64,000 nucleotides of DNA from an uncultured Alphaproteobacteria bacterium (GCA_902616855.1 CACMUL010000003.1:62001-126000), one strand, 5' to 3'. Shown: positions 14,261 to 22,399, numbered from the stretch's first letter. Notes: a model not told the origin generated them from the sequence alone. Numbers and translations are program-made.

Positions 14261-14923
14261 TTAAAAAGACAATGATCCTGACAATAAGTTTTCATTCAAG
14301 GGGCCTAAATTTTTAGGGTAGGTTAGTATACCATCAGATATATATTTATCATCAAATTGTGACACACACCAAGATAGCGAAGCTGGTTTGGGTACTAGAG
14401 TTTTATTATCTCTAATAGAGTAAAGTAAATTATCTCTAACAGCTAAGTCACCCATATAAACTAAATAAGCAACTTTTGTCCGCCTTGTAATAAAGTTACT
14501 TTCGCCTTGGTTGAGACTTTTAGGAGGATTGTAGATCACTGGCTTTTTTTTGACATACTCATCTTTGAGTCTCTTTATTAACCAATTTCTCATTATTTTT
14601 CTGACCGCATGATAAGCAGCAAATTGTGGTTTAATTAAATATGTAGATTGGTGCCCAATATTCAAAATTGTATTATTTTCAGAAAACTTGTAAGAGTAGC
14701 CGTCTTTATATCTTTGATGAAACTTTGAGAATTCTTTAGCCCAAGTTACTCCCTCAATTACCCTATCTTTAGTTTGAGAGGTGTACTTTTCTCTTGTTGA
14801 GGTGTCATGTAAAACTACATCCCGGAAAAAAGATAAGTAATCTGACTCATCTTTAAATTTTTCCTTATAAATTTGTTTTAATTCTTCCCAAGGTTTGATT
14901 TTTATATCTTGCACATCCCTCAA
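14261..14923 (-). CDS. Unknown 220-aa soluble protein, first gene of cluster
   Basis: A 220-residue protein without signal peptide or membrane segments. Recognisable local features are an N-terminal acidic/aromatic region ('WEELKQIYKEKFKDESDYLS'), a basic central helix ('VRKIMRNWLIKRLKDEYVKK') and a C-terminal part rich in aromatic residues. No known catalytic motif is seen. It heads the leftward cluster of four (with two small membrane proteins and a possible winged-helix protein) and is preceded by about 295 bases of extremely AT-rich DNA holding its promoter. Function unknown; coding status is supported by length and tight spacing to the next gene. Confidence 0.7.
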   Translation of the reverse strand: MRDVQDIKIKPWEELKQIYKEKFKDESDYLSFFRDVVLHDTSTREKYTSQTKDRVIEGVTWAKEFSKFHQRYKDGYSYKFSENNTILNIGHQSTYLIKPQFAAYHAVRKIMRNWLIKRLKDEYVKKKPVIYNPPKSLNQGESNFITRRTKVAYLVYMGDLAVRDNLLYSIRDNKTLVPKPASLSWCVSQFDDKYISDGILTYPKNLGPLNENLLSGSLSF

Positions 14924-15218
14924 CTTATATTATTTTTAATTTATACACAAACTATTAAATAATTTATGTGTAATTTATGGAAAAAATAAAAAAAATATCA
15001 ATAAAATCAACAATTTTTGAATAAAATTGGAAAATTTGAAAAAATTTTAAATTTAAGGTAAATTTAAAAAAAATCATGATTAATTTTTTTAAATCTTTGA
15101 TTTCGATTTTGAAGATTAAACTGAGATTATTAAAAATTGTATTACACTTAATTTTATTAATTATGTGTGTAAATAAGTTAAAAAAATACTTTCACTTACT
15201 TGTCAATATTTAATTTTT
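14924..15218. other. Extremely AT-rich 295-bp spacer with a perfect DnaA-box consensus
   Basis: G+C is about 15% by manual count over 14941-15220, well below the surroundings, with long A and T runs. TTATACACA at 14941-14949 fits the DnaA-box consensus TTATNCACA exactly, and loosely related TGTGTAA-type stretches occur near 14967 and 15165. It could be a promoter region, an AT-rich regulatory spacer or, less likely, a replication-origin unwinding region. No gene or clear terminator was found. Confidence 0.4.
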
Positions 15219-15626
15219 TCAGAGATAACCCCTAAATTTACTAGGTTTCCATTTTTTGGGAGCAATTTCTAAATCCTCAAATTCAAAAGCTGGAGCAACT
15301 GTGCAACCAATTAAACTAAATAATCCAGTCGACTCTAAAGAAAACCATGTATTACTTTCGACGCTATAAATAAATCTATTTTTAGATCCAATTTCATTTA
15401 TTTCATATTCTTCGCCATTTTTCGATGTATATATTCTCAAAGGACTTCCAGTATAAAAGTGTATTGTTTCGTTCTTTTTAATGCGATGCCAATGTGAATA
15501 TTGCCCTTTTTCTAACAAATAGTATATGTGACTAACATCCTTATTTTTGTAAACTTCGACGTAATGACCGCCTTCAGGATGAGGTATCATTTTATGGCTT
15601 TTTATTAGAGATTTAATTGTGTCCAT
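15219..15626 (-). CDS. Cupin_5 (DUF985) family protein
   Basis: This 135-residue protein has the DUF985 cupin pattern: 'IPHPEGGHYVEVY' at the N-terminus, 'HIYYLLEKGQYSHWHRIKKN' with the metal-site histidine region, 'ETIHFYTGSPLRIY', and the late 'SLIGCTVAPAFEFEDLEIA'. Family members are small cupins of uncertain biochemical role; some have been linked to sugar-like ligands. The N-terminal spacing places 'MIPHPEGG' at residue 13, as usual. A single gene, with AT-rich spacers on both sides. Confidence 0.85.
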   Translation of the reverse strand: MDTIKSLIKSHKMIPHPEGGHYVEVYKNKDVSHIYYLLEKGQYSHWHRIKKNETIHFYTGSPLRIYTSKNGEEYEINEIGSKNRFIYSVESNTWFSLESTGLFSLIGCTVAPAFEFEDLEIAPKKWKPSKFRGYL

Positions 15627-15764
15627 CCAAATTAAAAGTACATTTTTATTTTATGCATACAAAATATAAATTTATTTTATTAAAAATACTGAATTTATTG
15701 ATTATTTTCTATTTTTAGGAATCAATTCCATTTTTCATCTAAAAATGTATAATTACAGTAATAT

Positions 15765-15950
15765 ATGGCAATGGAAAATTTACAAACAATATCTTGTCCA
15801 AAGTGTGACTTATCCGTTTCTTCTATTTGTTCAAAGTGTAACAAAGAAGTGGAGGTATCTCAATTAGCTGATGGCTGTGTAGTTCAAATCACTAAATGTG
15901 TTGAGTGCACAAATACGCCAGTTATCAAAGATGTCTGCGTAGAAAACTAG
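15765..15950 (+). CDS. Cysteine-rich zinc-ribbon-like small protein
   Basis: This 61-residue protein contains paired cysteines: CPKC near residue 11, CSKC near residue 22, and further cysteines at 'CVVQITKCVECTNT' and 'DVCVEN'. This suggests one or two zinc ribbons or knuckles. No ribosome-binding site is obvious; the second Met (15771) is an alternative start. Function unknown. The CxxC spacing supports a real protein. Confidence 0.6.
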   Translation: MAMENLQTISCPKCDLSVSSICSKCNKEVEVSQLADGCVVQITKCVECTNTPVIKDVCVEN

Positions 15951-16040
15951 CTCTCACTAAACCGACATTAATCCTTAAATAATTCTTTTAAGATCCAAAT
16001 ATTACTTTGAGACTAAAAAGTAATATTGGAGATTTTTTTA

Positions 16041-16232
16041 ATGAAAATACTAAAAATATTGGATAAGGCTGAGCTAATACTTGTAGATTTAGAAGTGAAC
16101 TTAGGAAAAGAAGTTAGAAACGCCCCAACTTTATGTGTCAGATATAAAGGTAAAATTATACCCTTAAACACCGCACATGACGGTAGACCTATACTAATGA
16201 ATGAAGAAAACGCCATACCAATTCAAAATTAA
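16041..16232 (+). CDS. Unknown 63-aa protein
   Basis: Begins MKILKILDKAELILVDLEVN and continues 'APTLCVRYKGKIIPLNTAHD' with a charged C-terminus. ATG 16041 follows TTGGAGA with 8-base spacing; an in-frame TTG upstream overlaps that site. No recognised family. It lies in a run of short rightward genes (15.7-17.3 kb) with small gaps, which suggests a transcription unit. Function cannot be assigned. Confidence 0.55.
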   Translation: MKILKILDKAELILVDLEVNLGKEVRNAPTLCVRYKGKIIPLNTAHDGRPILMNEENAIPIQN

Positions 16233-16238
16233 AATTAG

Positions 16239-16325
16239 ATGTTTACCGGTACTCTTTGGGTAGATTTAACAATCTCTCTTATACTTCTAGCTACTTTTTT
16301 TATGTGGATAATGAGAGGGGATTAA
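16239..16325 (+). CDS. Possible 28-aa single-helix membrane peptide
   Basis: ATG at 16239, 6 bases after the previous stop, opens 28 codons: a hydrophobic helix (WVDLTISLILLATFFMWIM) ending RGD. It runs in a different frame from the alternative TTG-started extension of the next gene. There is no ribosome-binding site, so it is weakly supported. The membrane-like composition in a plausible operon slot is the only evidence. Confidence 0.35.
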   Translation: MFTGTLWVDLTISLILLATFFMWIMRGD

Positions 16326-16342
16326 ATAAGATTATTTCCTTA

Positions 16343-16630
16343 ATGGAGATATTAAACAATAAAGAGGAAGTAAGAGAAAAACTCAAAAACAACCCCTTAC
16401 AAGCTGCCCATTTACTGAGACTCAATGGATATGGTTCTATTAAATACGAATGTGCCTGTGGTGAAACACATGATGCTAATGGTAAAGATGTAAGTTGTAA
16501 AGGATCTGCTAAACCTTTTAAAGCTCTTCTTAAATGTTCAAACAATTTTGTAACGATGATAAAAATTGAGGGTTTTTTTCGAAAAAAAGCTATCTCAGAG
16601 TATGGATTTAAAGCAAGTATAATGGATTAA
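16343..16630 (+). CDS. Unknown 95-aa protein with a cysteine cluster
   Basis: From ATG 16343 the protein reads MEILNNKEEVREKLKNN, 'AAHLLRLNGYGSIKYECACG' and 'ETHDANGKDVSCKGSAKPFK'. The CAC-(x10)-C arrangement with His and Asp could bind a metal. A longer version from a TTG at 16256 is possible, but its extra residues look noncoding and overlap a 28-codon ORF in another frame. It ends 3 bases before the next gene. No family recognised. Confidence 0.6.
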   Translation: MEILNNKEEVREKLKNNPLQAAHLLRLNGYGSIKYECACGETHDANGKDVSCKGSAKPFKALLKCSNNFVTMIKIEGFFRKKAISEYGFKASIMD

Positions 16631-16633
16631 ATT

Positions 16634-17026
16634 ATGAGGTTTTTTTTTATATTATTTTTTATTCCAACTTTATCTTTCGGCCAGAGTATAAAATTAGCCT
16701 GTCAAGAAACATCTCTTATTGATTACTCAAAAGTACAAATTATTGAATTTAAAAATGAGGATATAAATGAATTTGAATACTCATTTGACCAAAACCTCTT
16801 TGTATTAAAGGAGAGATTTCAAGATTTACAATATGAGTACATGGGGGAAGATGACGTAAGCTATCATTTTAGAATTGAAACAGACTTCTCCTTTAATACC
16901 CTTATCCTTTATAAAAAAATCCTTAGATATGAGAGAAACATATTTTATCCTGATAGTGTAAATTTGAAAAAAACTTATTACGGCGATTGCAATAAATCAG
17001 ATAGTTTTTTTGCTGCTTTGAAATAG
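16634..17026 (+). CDS. Secreted/periplasmic protein, unknown
   Basis: A 130-residue protein with a short classical signal peptide (MRFFFILFFIPTLSFGQS, cleavage after SFG). The mature part has an early cysteine ('IKLACQETS') and a late one ('YYGDCNKSD') that could form a disulfide, and beta-rich segments 'EYMGEDDVSYHFRIETDF' and 'NTLILYKKILRYER'. Three bases separate it from the upstream stop. Small export proteins of this type often have beta-sandwich folds. Function unknown. Confidence 0.7.
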   Translation: MRFFFILFFIPTLSFGQSIKLACQETSLIDYSKVQIIEFKNEDINEFEYSFDQNLFVLKERFQDLQYEYMGEDDVSYHFRIETDFSFNTLILYKKILRYERNIFYPDSVNLKKTYYGDCNKSDSFFAALK

Positions 17027-17114
17027 AATACAGAAAAATCCCCTTTTATTAATTTTTAGGTAATACATTTCCACGAACTAGACTTAAATACTATTTTTTG
17101 TATAGTTTTCATGT

Positions 17115-17321
17115 ATGTCGGATGTTTATAGTTTAATGAAATATTTAACACCCTATGAATTAGATCATATTAAATTCTTGGCACATAACGACGAGATACC
17201 ATATCAAATAATAAATTCGCAATATAATATTGATAAAAATGATGTTAAAAATTTGATGAGATTTATGTTAAATGACCAAGACTATTTAAAATGGAAAAAA
17301 ATTTATAACAAAACGCATTGA
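17115..17321 (+). CDS. DUF2805/TIGR03643-like small protein
   Basis: This 68-residue protein, 'LDHIKFLAHNDEIPYQIINS' then 'NIDKNDVKNLMRFMLNDQDY' then 'LKWKKIYNKTH', keeps the layout of the DUF2805 family (a helix with a D..P pair, a VxxLMR helix and a final K-W-[KR] helix). This resembles a small helix-turn-helix. Sequence agreement is moderate. It is the last rightward gene of the small-gene cluster and converges on the renalase-like oxidoreductase gene. Confidence 0.6.
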   Translation: MSDVYSLMKYLTPYELDHIKFLAHNDEIPYQIINSQYNIDKNDVKNLMRFMLNDQDYLKWKKIYNKTH

Positions 17322-17356
17322 AGAACTTCCTAATTTTTATTTTTCTCAACCTTTAT

Positions 17357-18337
17357 TTAATTTTTTAGCCTTATTTCACTAAAATGTTGTGCTAATTTCT
17401 TACCAGATAACCAAGCATCCTGCATACTTGGACCTTCACACCAATCCCCAAAGGCATATAGCCGTTGATCTATGGACTCAATGAATCTTTTTGAATTTTG
17501 ATCTCTTAGACTTTTCTTTGTATAAGAGTATCTCCATCTATGTGACTTCTTAAAAACAGCATCAGCTTTTGATTGAAAAGACTTTTTCATTTGGTTTACT
17601 ACATAATCCTCTAAAACATAATTTTCTATGTTGTAATACTCTTTTGTCCAATCAGCCCTCATATTTACAACCCAGCACTCTTCATTAAAAAATTCGTGTT
17701 TAAAATTTTGATTCATTAAGAAACTAATTTCAGGTGTTAAGTGATATCCAAATTGAAACGGAGCTCCCAATCTTTTATTAAATGCAATCATGACTGTCCA
17801 AATGGAGTCAAACTCTATTTCAGGAATATCGCTATAATCTATAAATTGATCTAACAATTTTTTTGATTGTTCAAAGGGCATGCTACAAAAAACATAATCA
17901 TAAGGTCCAAATTTCTCATCCGCTGCGATTAAGAAATATTCATTATTATGGCTTTCAATGTTGGTTATCTGTTTTGAAAAATGCGTAGGGTAGTGTAGTG
18001 ATTTATGTATCTTTATAGGAATTGATTCATTTCCATCTTTACCAACAATGACCTCTTTATCTTCAATTGGAGAATTTTGTGAGATATTTGAACAAAATTG
18101 ACCTTTTAAAACTTTAATAGCATCAATTTTTTTTAAAAATTCATTTAAGCCAATAACACCATGATCTAATTTCAAATAGTGAGCACCATGATCAAAAGCA
18201 TATTGCTCATGTTTTCTTGTGCTTATTCTTCCACCTGGTCTCCAGGATTTCTCAAAAAATGTAATATCAAGTGCAGGCAAGTGATATGCTAGAGAAAGCG
18301 CACTAAGCCCAGTTCCAATGACTGCAATTTTTTTCAA
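17357..18337 (-). CDS. FAD-dependent amine oxidase/renalase-like oxidoreductase
   Basis: This 326-residue flavoprotein has an N-terminal dinucleotide motif (IAVIGTGLSALSLAYHL). 'FFEKSWRPGGRISTRKHEQY' (the R-x-GGR-x-S flavin contact) and 'AFDHGAHYLKL' follow. A C-terminal 'LYAFGDWCEGPSMQDAWLSG' closes the FAD site. Gene order and length match the bacterial renalase-like group rather than phytoene desaturases. The substrate is unknown; some relatives oxidise dihydronicotinamide isomers. It lies 5 bases downstream of the PsiE-like gene and is probably cotranscribed with ung and psiE. Confidence 0.88.
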   Translation of the reverse strand: MKKIAVIGTGLSALSLAYHLPALDITFFEKSWRPGGRISTRKHEQYAFDHGAHYLKLDHGVIGLNEFLKKIDAIKVLKGQFCSNISQNSPIEDKEVIVGKDGNESIPIKIHKSLHYPTHFSKQITNIESHNNEYFLIAADEKFGPYDYVFCSMPFEQSKKLLDQFIDYSDIPEIEFDSIWTVMIAFNKRLGAPFQFGYHLTPEISFLMNQNFKHEFFNEECWVVNMRADWTKEYYNIENYVLEDYVVNQMKKSFQSKADAVFKKSHRWRYSYTKKSLRDQNSKRFIESIDQRLYAFGDWCEGPSMQDAWLSGKKLAQHFSEIRLKN

Positions 18338-18342
18338 TTTTA

Positions 18343-18765
18343 TTACTTTTTTGTGCTTCTAGGTTTAATTTCATCAACATCTTCAATAGGACGAAGTATT
18401 GGGACATACCTAAGTCGAAGAATGATGACTGCAATCGCAACTAAGACTATTGCTCCTGCTTCGTAAAGAAGAAGCTCCGGGTTTGAGTCTTTACCTTGAA
18501 GTATAATAAGACGAGATAAAGCGGTAATAGCAATAAATAAAGGATATGTCATTCTAACACGATTGGAAACATAGTAGACTCGAACCATTCCAATAACCTC
18601 AACATAAATAAACAAGAGGAGTAGATCAGCTAACTCTACATACTGAACTTCTATCATTCTCATTATCTCAAACATAATGGCTGTAATAGTAGCTACTAAT
18701 ATTATTGCAATAACTGCTTTTTCAATAAACCCTACGAGATTTTCAACATCAGTCTTCATTACCAT
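18343..18765 (-). CDS. PsiE-family (phosphate-starvation-inducible) membrane protein
   Basis: This 140-residue protein has four hydrophobic helices. The PsiE-type central signature is 'YVELADLLLLFIYVEVIGMV', followed by 'RVYYVSNRVRMTYPLFIAIT' and 'LSRLIILQGKD'. Members are inner-membrane proteins of unclear role, induced by phosphate starvation in E. coli. Two starts are possible: ATG 18765, inside the ung stop region, or ATG two codons later, which overlaps the ung TAA. Either implies coupling to ung. Confidence 0.85.
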   Translation of the reverse strand: MVMKTDVENLVGFIEKAVIAIILVATITAIMFEIMRMIEVQYVELADLLLLFIYVEVIGMVRVYYVSNRVRMTYPLFIAITALSRLIILQGKDSNPELLLYEAGAIVLVAIAVIILRLRYVPILRPIEDVDEIKPRSTKK

Positions 18766-19436
18766 TCAACCATATCAATTTGTTTTGATTTTAGAAAGGT
18801 ATTTGTCTTAGAAAAAGGCTTACTCCCAAAAAAACCGCGGTGAGCCGATAATGGGGAAGGGTGCGGTGCTGATAAAATAAGATGTTTATTCGAATCAATT
18901 ATCTCTCTCTTTGATTGAGCAAACGAACCCCATAATATGAAAACAATATTTTCTAATTCATTATTGATAACTGAGATAACTTTGTCTGTAAAAATATCCC
19001 AACCAAACTTTTGATGTGAGAGGGGTTTGGATTTTTCTACTGTAAGAGTTGTGTTTAAAAGAAATACTCCCTGCTTAGCCCACTTATCTAAATTACCATT
19101 GTTGTAATTCACCTCTTTTTTTAAGTCATCTTGAAGTTCTTTATAAATATTCAACAGTGAGGGTGGTGGTTTTATATTTTCTGGTACAGAAAAACTGAGC
19201 CCATGAGCTTGGCCAGGTCCATGGTAGGGATCTTGACCTAATATCACTACCTTCACCTTGTCTAAAGGAGTTAAATTAAATGCATTAAAAATTTGTTTTC
19301 CTGGAGGATAAAAAATAATCTTATTTTTTTTTAATTCTAAAAGTTTTCTTTTGAGTTTAATCATATAATCTTGATTAAATTCCTCTTTTAAATGTTCAAG
19401 CCAAGTATCAGGAAGTTGAATGGTAGATTTTTCCAT
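18759..19436 (-). CDS. ung: Uracil-DNA glycosylase (family 1)
   Basis: This 225-residue enzyme removes uracil from DNA in base-excision repair. The catalytic water-activating motif 'VVILGQDPYHGPGQAHGLSF' is near residue 60. 'WAKQGVFLLNTTLTV' contains the uracil-binding region, and the C-terminal leucine-loop/His motif is 'APHPSPLSAHRGFFGSKPFS'. Length is normal for bacterial Ung. It sits between a small TPR-like gene and psiE. Confidence 0.97.
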   Translation of the reverse strand: MEKSTIQLPDTWLEHLKEEFNQDYMIKLKRKLLELKKNKIIFYPPGKQIFNAFNLTPLDKVKVVILGQDPYHGPGQAHGLSFSVPENIKPPPSLLNIYKELQDDLKKEVNYNNGNLDKWAKQGVFLLNTTLTVEKSKPLSHQKFGWDIFTDKVISVINNELENIVFILWGSFAQSKREIIDSNKHLILSAPHPSPLSAHRGFFGSKPFSKTNTFLKSKQIDMVEW

Positions 19437-19447
19437 TCAGATTTTAT

Positions 19448-19720
19448 TTAATTTAAAGTTGCGTCTTTACTTCTGCCATATTTTTCAAGCTTGTAAATAA
19501 TCTTTTCCTTAAGTTCATGATTTTCTTCTAAAGCCATGACTAAGGCTTGTGTATAGAAAAAACATGCCGCTTCAATATCAGCCTTATCTTCGAAGTAATT
19601 TGCTGCTTCATAGTATAGAGAACATACTTTATCCATTTGCTTTTTTTGAAAAGCATCAGCAATATCGCTATCTAATTGAAAAGTGTCTTTCATAAGTATT
19701 CTGAAACTAGCACATTTCAT
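19448..19720 (-). CDS. Small helical (TPR-like) protein, unknown
   Basis: A 90-residue, mainly helical protein ('DIADAFQKKQMDKVCSLYYE', 'DIEAACFFYTQALVMALEEN') whose helix pairs resemble one and a half TPR repeats. There is no convincing ribosome-binding site at the first ATG; an internal Met (MKDTFQL, residue 10) is an alternative start. It lies between gloB and ung on the same strand with short gaps. It may act as a protein-protein adaptor, but no role can be given. Confidence 0.6.
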   Translation of the reverse strand: MKCASFRILMKDTFQLDSDIADAFQKKQMDKVCSLYYEAANYFEDKADIEAACFFYTQALVMALEENHELKEKIIYKLEKYGRSKDATLN

Positions 19721-19746
19721 TAAAACACCAAGATTAAAATAATTTT

Positions 19747-20508
19747 CTAGTAATTATCCTTTGCAGAGCGCATTTTAGCAAATACCTCTGTTGCATCTTG
19801 CGTGTCAAAAAATTTCATAAATTGATTTGTGTCACATCTCAAAAATGGATTACAGAGCAATTGGTCTGAGAGAGTTGTTGGAATTGTTGGTCGATGCTCT
19901 TTTTCTTGGTGTGAGGCCCATTTATAATATTCATTAAGCTTTTCATTATCAGGGTCTATGTTTAGGGCAAATTTTAAATTAGCCATAGTATATTCATGCC
20001 CACAATATACTTTTGTATCTTCAGGTAATTGTTTTAACTTAGACAAACTGTTCCAAAAAACTTCAGGATTTCCCTCAAACATTCTTCCACATCCAATGCT
20101 AAATAGAGTATCCCCAGAAAATAAAATATTATGTTTTAGCATAAAATAATTTATGTGTTGAAGCGTATGCCCAGGAGTATGTATGACTTTATATTCATTT
20201 CCATGTATTTCAAAAATTTCCTGATCCTCAACTTCTTTATCTGGTTTTGGTATTTTGGAGTCATTTTTGTACCCTATGACTAAAGATTTAAATCTTGATT
20301 TAATTTCATCAACAGCACCAATGTGATCATCGTGATGATGTGTAATGATTATGTGAGAAGCACTGCAATCATTTAGTTCAAGTATCTTCAAACACATATC
20401 TAGATCTGAGGGATCAACTAGCACTCCTTTTGTTTCATGAGGATTTTTAATTAAATATCCATAGTTATCATCTAATTGGGGAAACAAATACACATTAGGT
20501 TTTTGCAT
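19747..20508 (-). CDS. gloB: Hydroxyacylglutathione hydrolase (glyoxalase II)
   Basis: This is a 253-residue metallo-beta-lactamase-fold enzyme that hydrolyses S-lactoylglutathione in methylglyoxal detoxification. Metal ligands are 'THHHDDHIGA' (residues 56-65), 'HTPGHTLQH' and 'FSGDTLFSIGCGRMFEG'. The glyoxalase-II-specific 'YCGHEYTMANLKFAL' and C-terminal substrate domain 'LLCNPFLRC' distinguish it from other beta-lactamase-fold enzymes. It is divergent from a methyltransferase gene, an arrangement common in alphaproteobacteria. Confidence 0.96.
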   Translation of the reverse strand: MQKPNVYLFPQLDDNYGYLIKNPHETKGVLVDPSDLDMCLKILELNDCSASHIIITHHHDDHIGAVDEIKSRFKSLVIGYKNDSKIPKPDKEVEDQEIFEIHGNEYKVIHTPGHTLQHINYFMLKHNILFSGDTLFSIGCGRMFEGNPEVFWNSLSKLKQLPEDTKVYCGHEYTMANLKFALNIDPDNEKLNEYYKWASHQEKEHRPTIPTTLSDQLLCNPFLRCDTNQFMKFFDTQDATEVFAKMRSAKDNY

Positions 20509-20548
20509 AAGAAATAGAATGTTATGTAAATCTCGTTAAAATACAACT

Positions 20549-21256
20549 ATGGATATCAACGCATCCGATATTTATAGTTTTTATAATTCAAGACTAGGCA
20601 CTATTGTTAAACGCAACATACGTCATCAATTAAACACCCATTTAAATTCCGTAAACGATAGTGTTATTTGTGGATATGGTTATACAAACCCTTTTCTTTC
20701 TTTTCTTAGTAAGCAAAATAAAAATTTACAAATATCCTCTATGCAGCCAGAATTTTTAGATGGTAATGTTAAAGAGAAATACGATTTCGAACACCAAACA
20801 ATACATGAATATTTCTTACCTTTGGATCCAAGTTCAGTTGATGTGGTAATATCAACTCATTTACTTGAGTTCGTTGATAAGCCCCAGAGTAGTATTGAAG
20901 AAATATGGAGAATACTTAAGCCAAACGGTTTATTTTTATCAATTATTCCCAGAAGATCAGGTATATGGACTCGGTATGATAACAACCCTTTTGGGTTTGG
21001 TCGATCTTACTCAAACAAGCAATTTAAATCACTAATACAAGACTTTTTGGTTCTTGATTATAGAAAAACATTTTTGCACTTTCCTCCATGGAATCATTAT
21101 TTAAATTACAAGTCACATCGAACAATTGAAAAAATAGGTAAATTATTTTTTCCTTATATGGGAGGACTAATGATTTGCGTATGTAAAAAGATTGTTTACG
21201 CAAAGAGTTCAAAAAAACAAAAAAAAATACCTATTAAAAATTTTGTGCCGACTTAA
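20549..21256 (+). CDS. SAM-dependent methyltransferase, class I
   Basis: This 235-residue protein keeps a Rossmann-type methyltransferase core: 'VICGYGYTNPFLSFL' (degenerate motif I), 'LPLDPSSVDVVISTHLLEFV' (motifs II/III) and 'EIWRILKPNGLFLSIIPRRS' (the Methyltransf_11 'RxLKPGG' strand). Motif I lacks the usual DxGxGxG, as in the group found next to gloB in alphaproteobacteria. The target is unknown. It is divergent from gloB, 40 bases away. The C-terminus is basic (KKIVYAKSSKKQKKI). Confidence 0.85.
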   Translation: MDINASDIYSFYNSRLGTIVKRNIRHQLNTHLNSVNDSVICGYGYTNPFLSFLSKQNKNLQISSMQPEFLDGNVKEKYDFEHQTIHEYFLPLDPSSVDVVISTHLLEFVDKPQSSIEEIWRILKPNGLFLSIIPRRSGIWTRYDNNPFGFGRSYSNKQFKSLIQDFLVLDYRKTFLHFPPWNHYLNYKSHRTIEKIGKLFFPYMGGLMICVCKKIVYAKSSKKQKKIPIKNFVPT

Positions 21257-21295
21257 TATTAATTTATATTGAGATTTAAAATATAGGATAAATTT

Positions 21296-22048
21296 TTGTT
21301 AGATATTAGTTATTACTTAATAGTTTCTTTTTCTATTCTTTTATTTGCGATTTCGAAATCAGGTTTTTCCGGGGGTGGATTGGCTTTAATTTCAGTAACC
21401 CTTTTATCCATAACTTATGGTCCTTTAACTGCAATAGCTATATTAATGCCAATGTTAATTGTATGTGATGTAATCGCTTTGTTTTTAAATAGAAAACATT
21501 TCGAATATAAAATTTTATGGTCAATTGCACCATATTCTTTATTGGGGGTCATTATTGGAACAATCTTGTTTAAATTTATCAATTTATCAATGATAAGTAT
21601 TTTTATTGGATCAATTTCCTTACTATATGTTTTGCTTAATTACTTAATCGCAGATAACAGAAATTTAAAAAAAATACCCTTTTATGGAAGTAAATCTTTT
21701 TGGGGAGCACTAGCGGGGTTTACTAGTTTTGTACTCCACTCTGGAGGATTGCCATTAAATATATATTTTATGGCAATTTATAATAAAAAAGTGCAGTTTG
21801 TTGCAGGCGTAGTTTTTTCTATTGCTTTAATAAATTTATTTAAATTAATCCCGTATTTCTATTTGGAAATATTAAACTTTGAGAAGTTATATAGTTATTT
21901 AATTTTTTCACCAATTGCAGTAATAGGAGTAATTTTGGGACACTGGATGAATAGTAAACTTTCAGATAATTCTTTTTTTACCATTATCAATATTTTTGTA
22001 GTGATAGGCTCGCTTCGATTAATTTATTTGGGTTTAGTCGGTTTATAA
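21296..22048 (+). CDS. Sulfite exporter TauE/SafE family membrane protein
   Basis: This 250-residue protein has seven to eight hydrophobic helices. The first TauE/SafE repeat 'SKSGFSGGGLALISVTLLS' (G-rich) and the second repeat 'LAGFTSFVLHSGGLPLNIYF' are clear. Members export or import small anions such as sulfite or organosulfonates, so the direction and substrate are uncertain. It starts with TTG at 21296, with AGGATAA 7 bases upstream; no better ATG exists near. It overlaps the convergent gene by 6 bases. Confidence 0.88.
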   Translation: MLDISYYLIVSFSILLFAISKSGFSGGGLALISVTLLSITYGPLTAIAILMPMLIVCDVIALFLNRKHFEYKILWSIAPYSLLGVIIGTILFKFINLSMISIFIGSISLLYVLLNYLIADNRNLKKIPFYGSKSFWGALAGFTSFVLHSGGLPLNIYFMAIYNKKVQFVAGVVFSIALINLFKLIPYFYLEILNFEKLYSYLIFSPIAVIGVILGHWMNSKLSDNSFFTIINIFVVIGSLRLIYLGLVGL

Positions 22049-22399
22049 TATCTTTTCTAAAATATTGATTAATTCAAATTCATTTTTAAATTCATTCATT
22101 TGTTTCTTATCTATCAATAATTTGTATTTACCTTCTTTTTCCTCAAGACATATAGGCAGGTCATCTTTGTAATTTAGAAGATTAAATTCTTCCAATTCTT
22201 CAGAATGTAAAAACTTAAAATTATGTGGTGAGCTCTCTATAAATTTCTTCCACGTCTCGCGCATTTTCAGGTCGTGAGTAATTTTACATAAATTGCAATC
22301 ATAGGTGCTGGGGGAGGCATATTTATGGACTGTATCAAGAATATAGTTCCATTTACCACCTTTGGCGTTATAGACAAAAATTATATTTTTATTGTTCAT
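22043..22399 (-). CDS. Conserved protein of unknown function with CxxC motif
   Basis: This 118-residue protein begins '[20 protein letters not shown]' and contains 'VHKYASPSTYDCNLCKITHD'. The YNA-x-G, HK, SP-x-TY-x-CNLC-x-T string is shared by a widespread uncharacterised bacterial family. ATG 22399 is chosen because it fits that N-terminus; a longer ORF from 22483 runs through metW. It overlaps the metW 3' end by 11 bases, so translation is coupled. The CNLC pair could bind metal. Function unknown. Confidence 0.72.
   Translation of the reverse strand: MNNKNIIFVYNAKGGKWNYILDTVHKYASPSTYDCNLCKITHDLKMRETWKKFIESSPHNFKFLHSEELEEFNLLNYKDDLPICLEEKEGKYKLLIDKKQMNEFKNEFELINILEKIL

Noticed and set aside
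14924-15218. Chromosomal replication origin
   Set aside because: Only one exact DnaA box and no origin-linked genes; kept as a low-confidence AT-rich feature.
16256-16342. N-terminal extension of the 95-aa gene from a TTG
   Set aside because: The extra 29 residues show no conserved look, there is no ribosome-binding site, and the stretch is better read in another frame as a short hydrophobic peptide.
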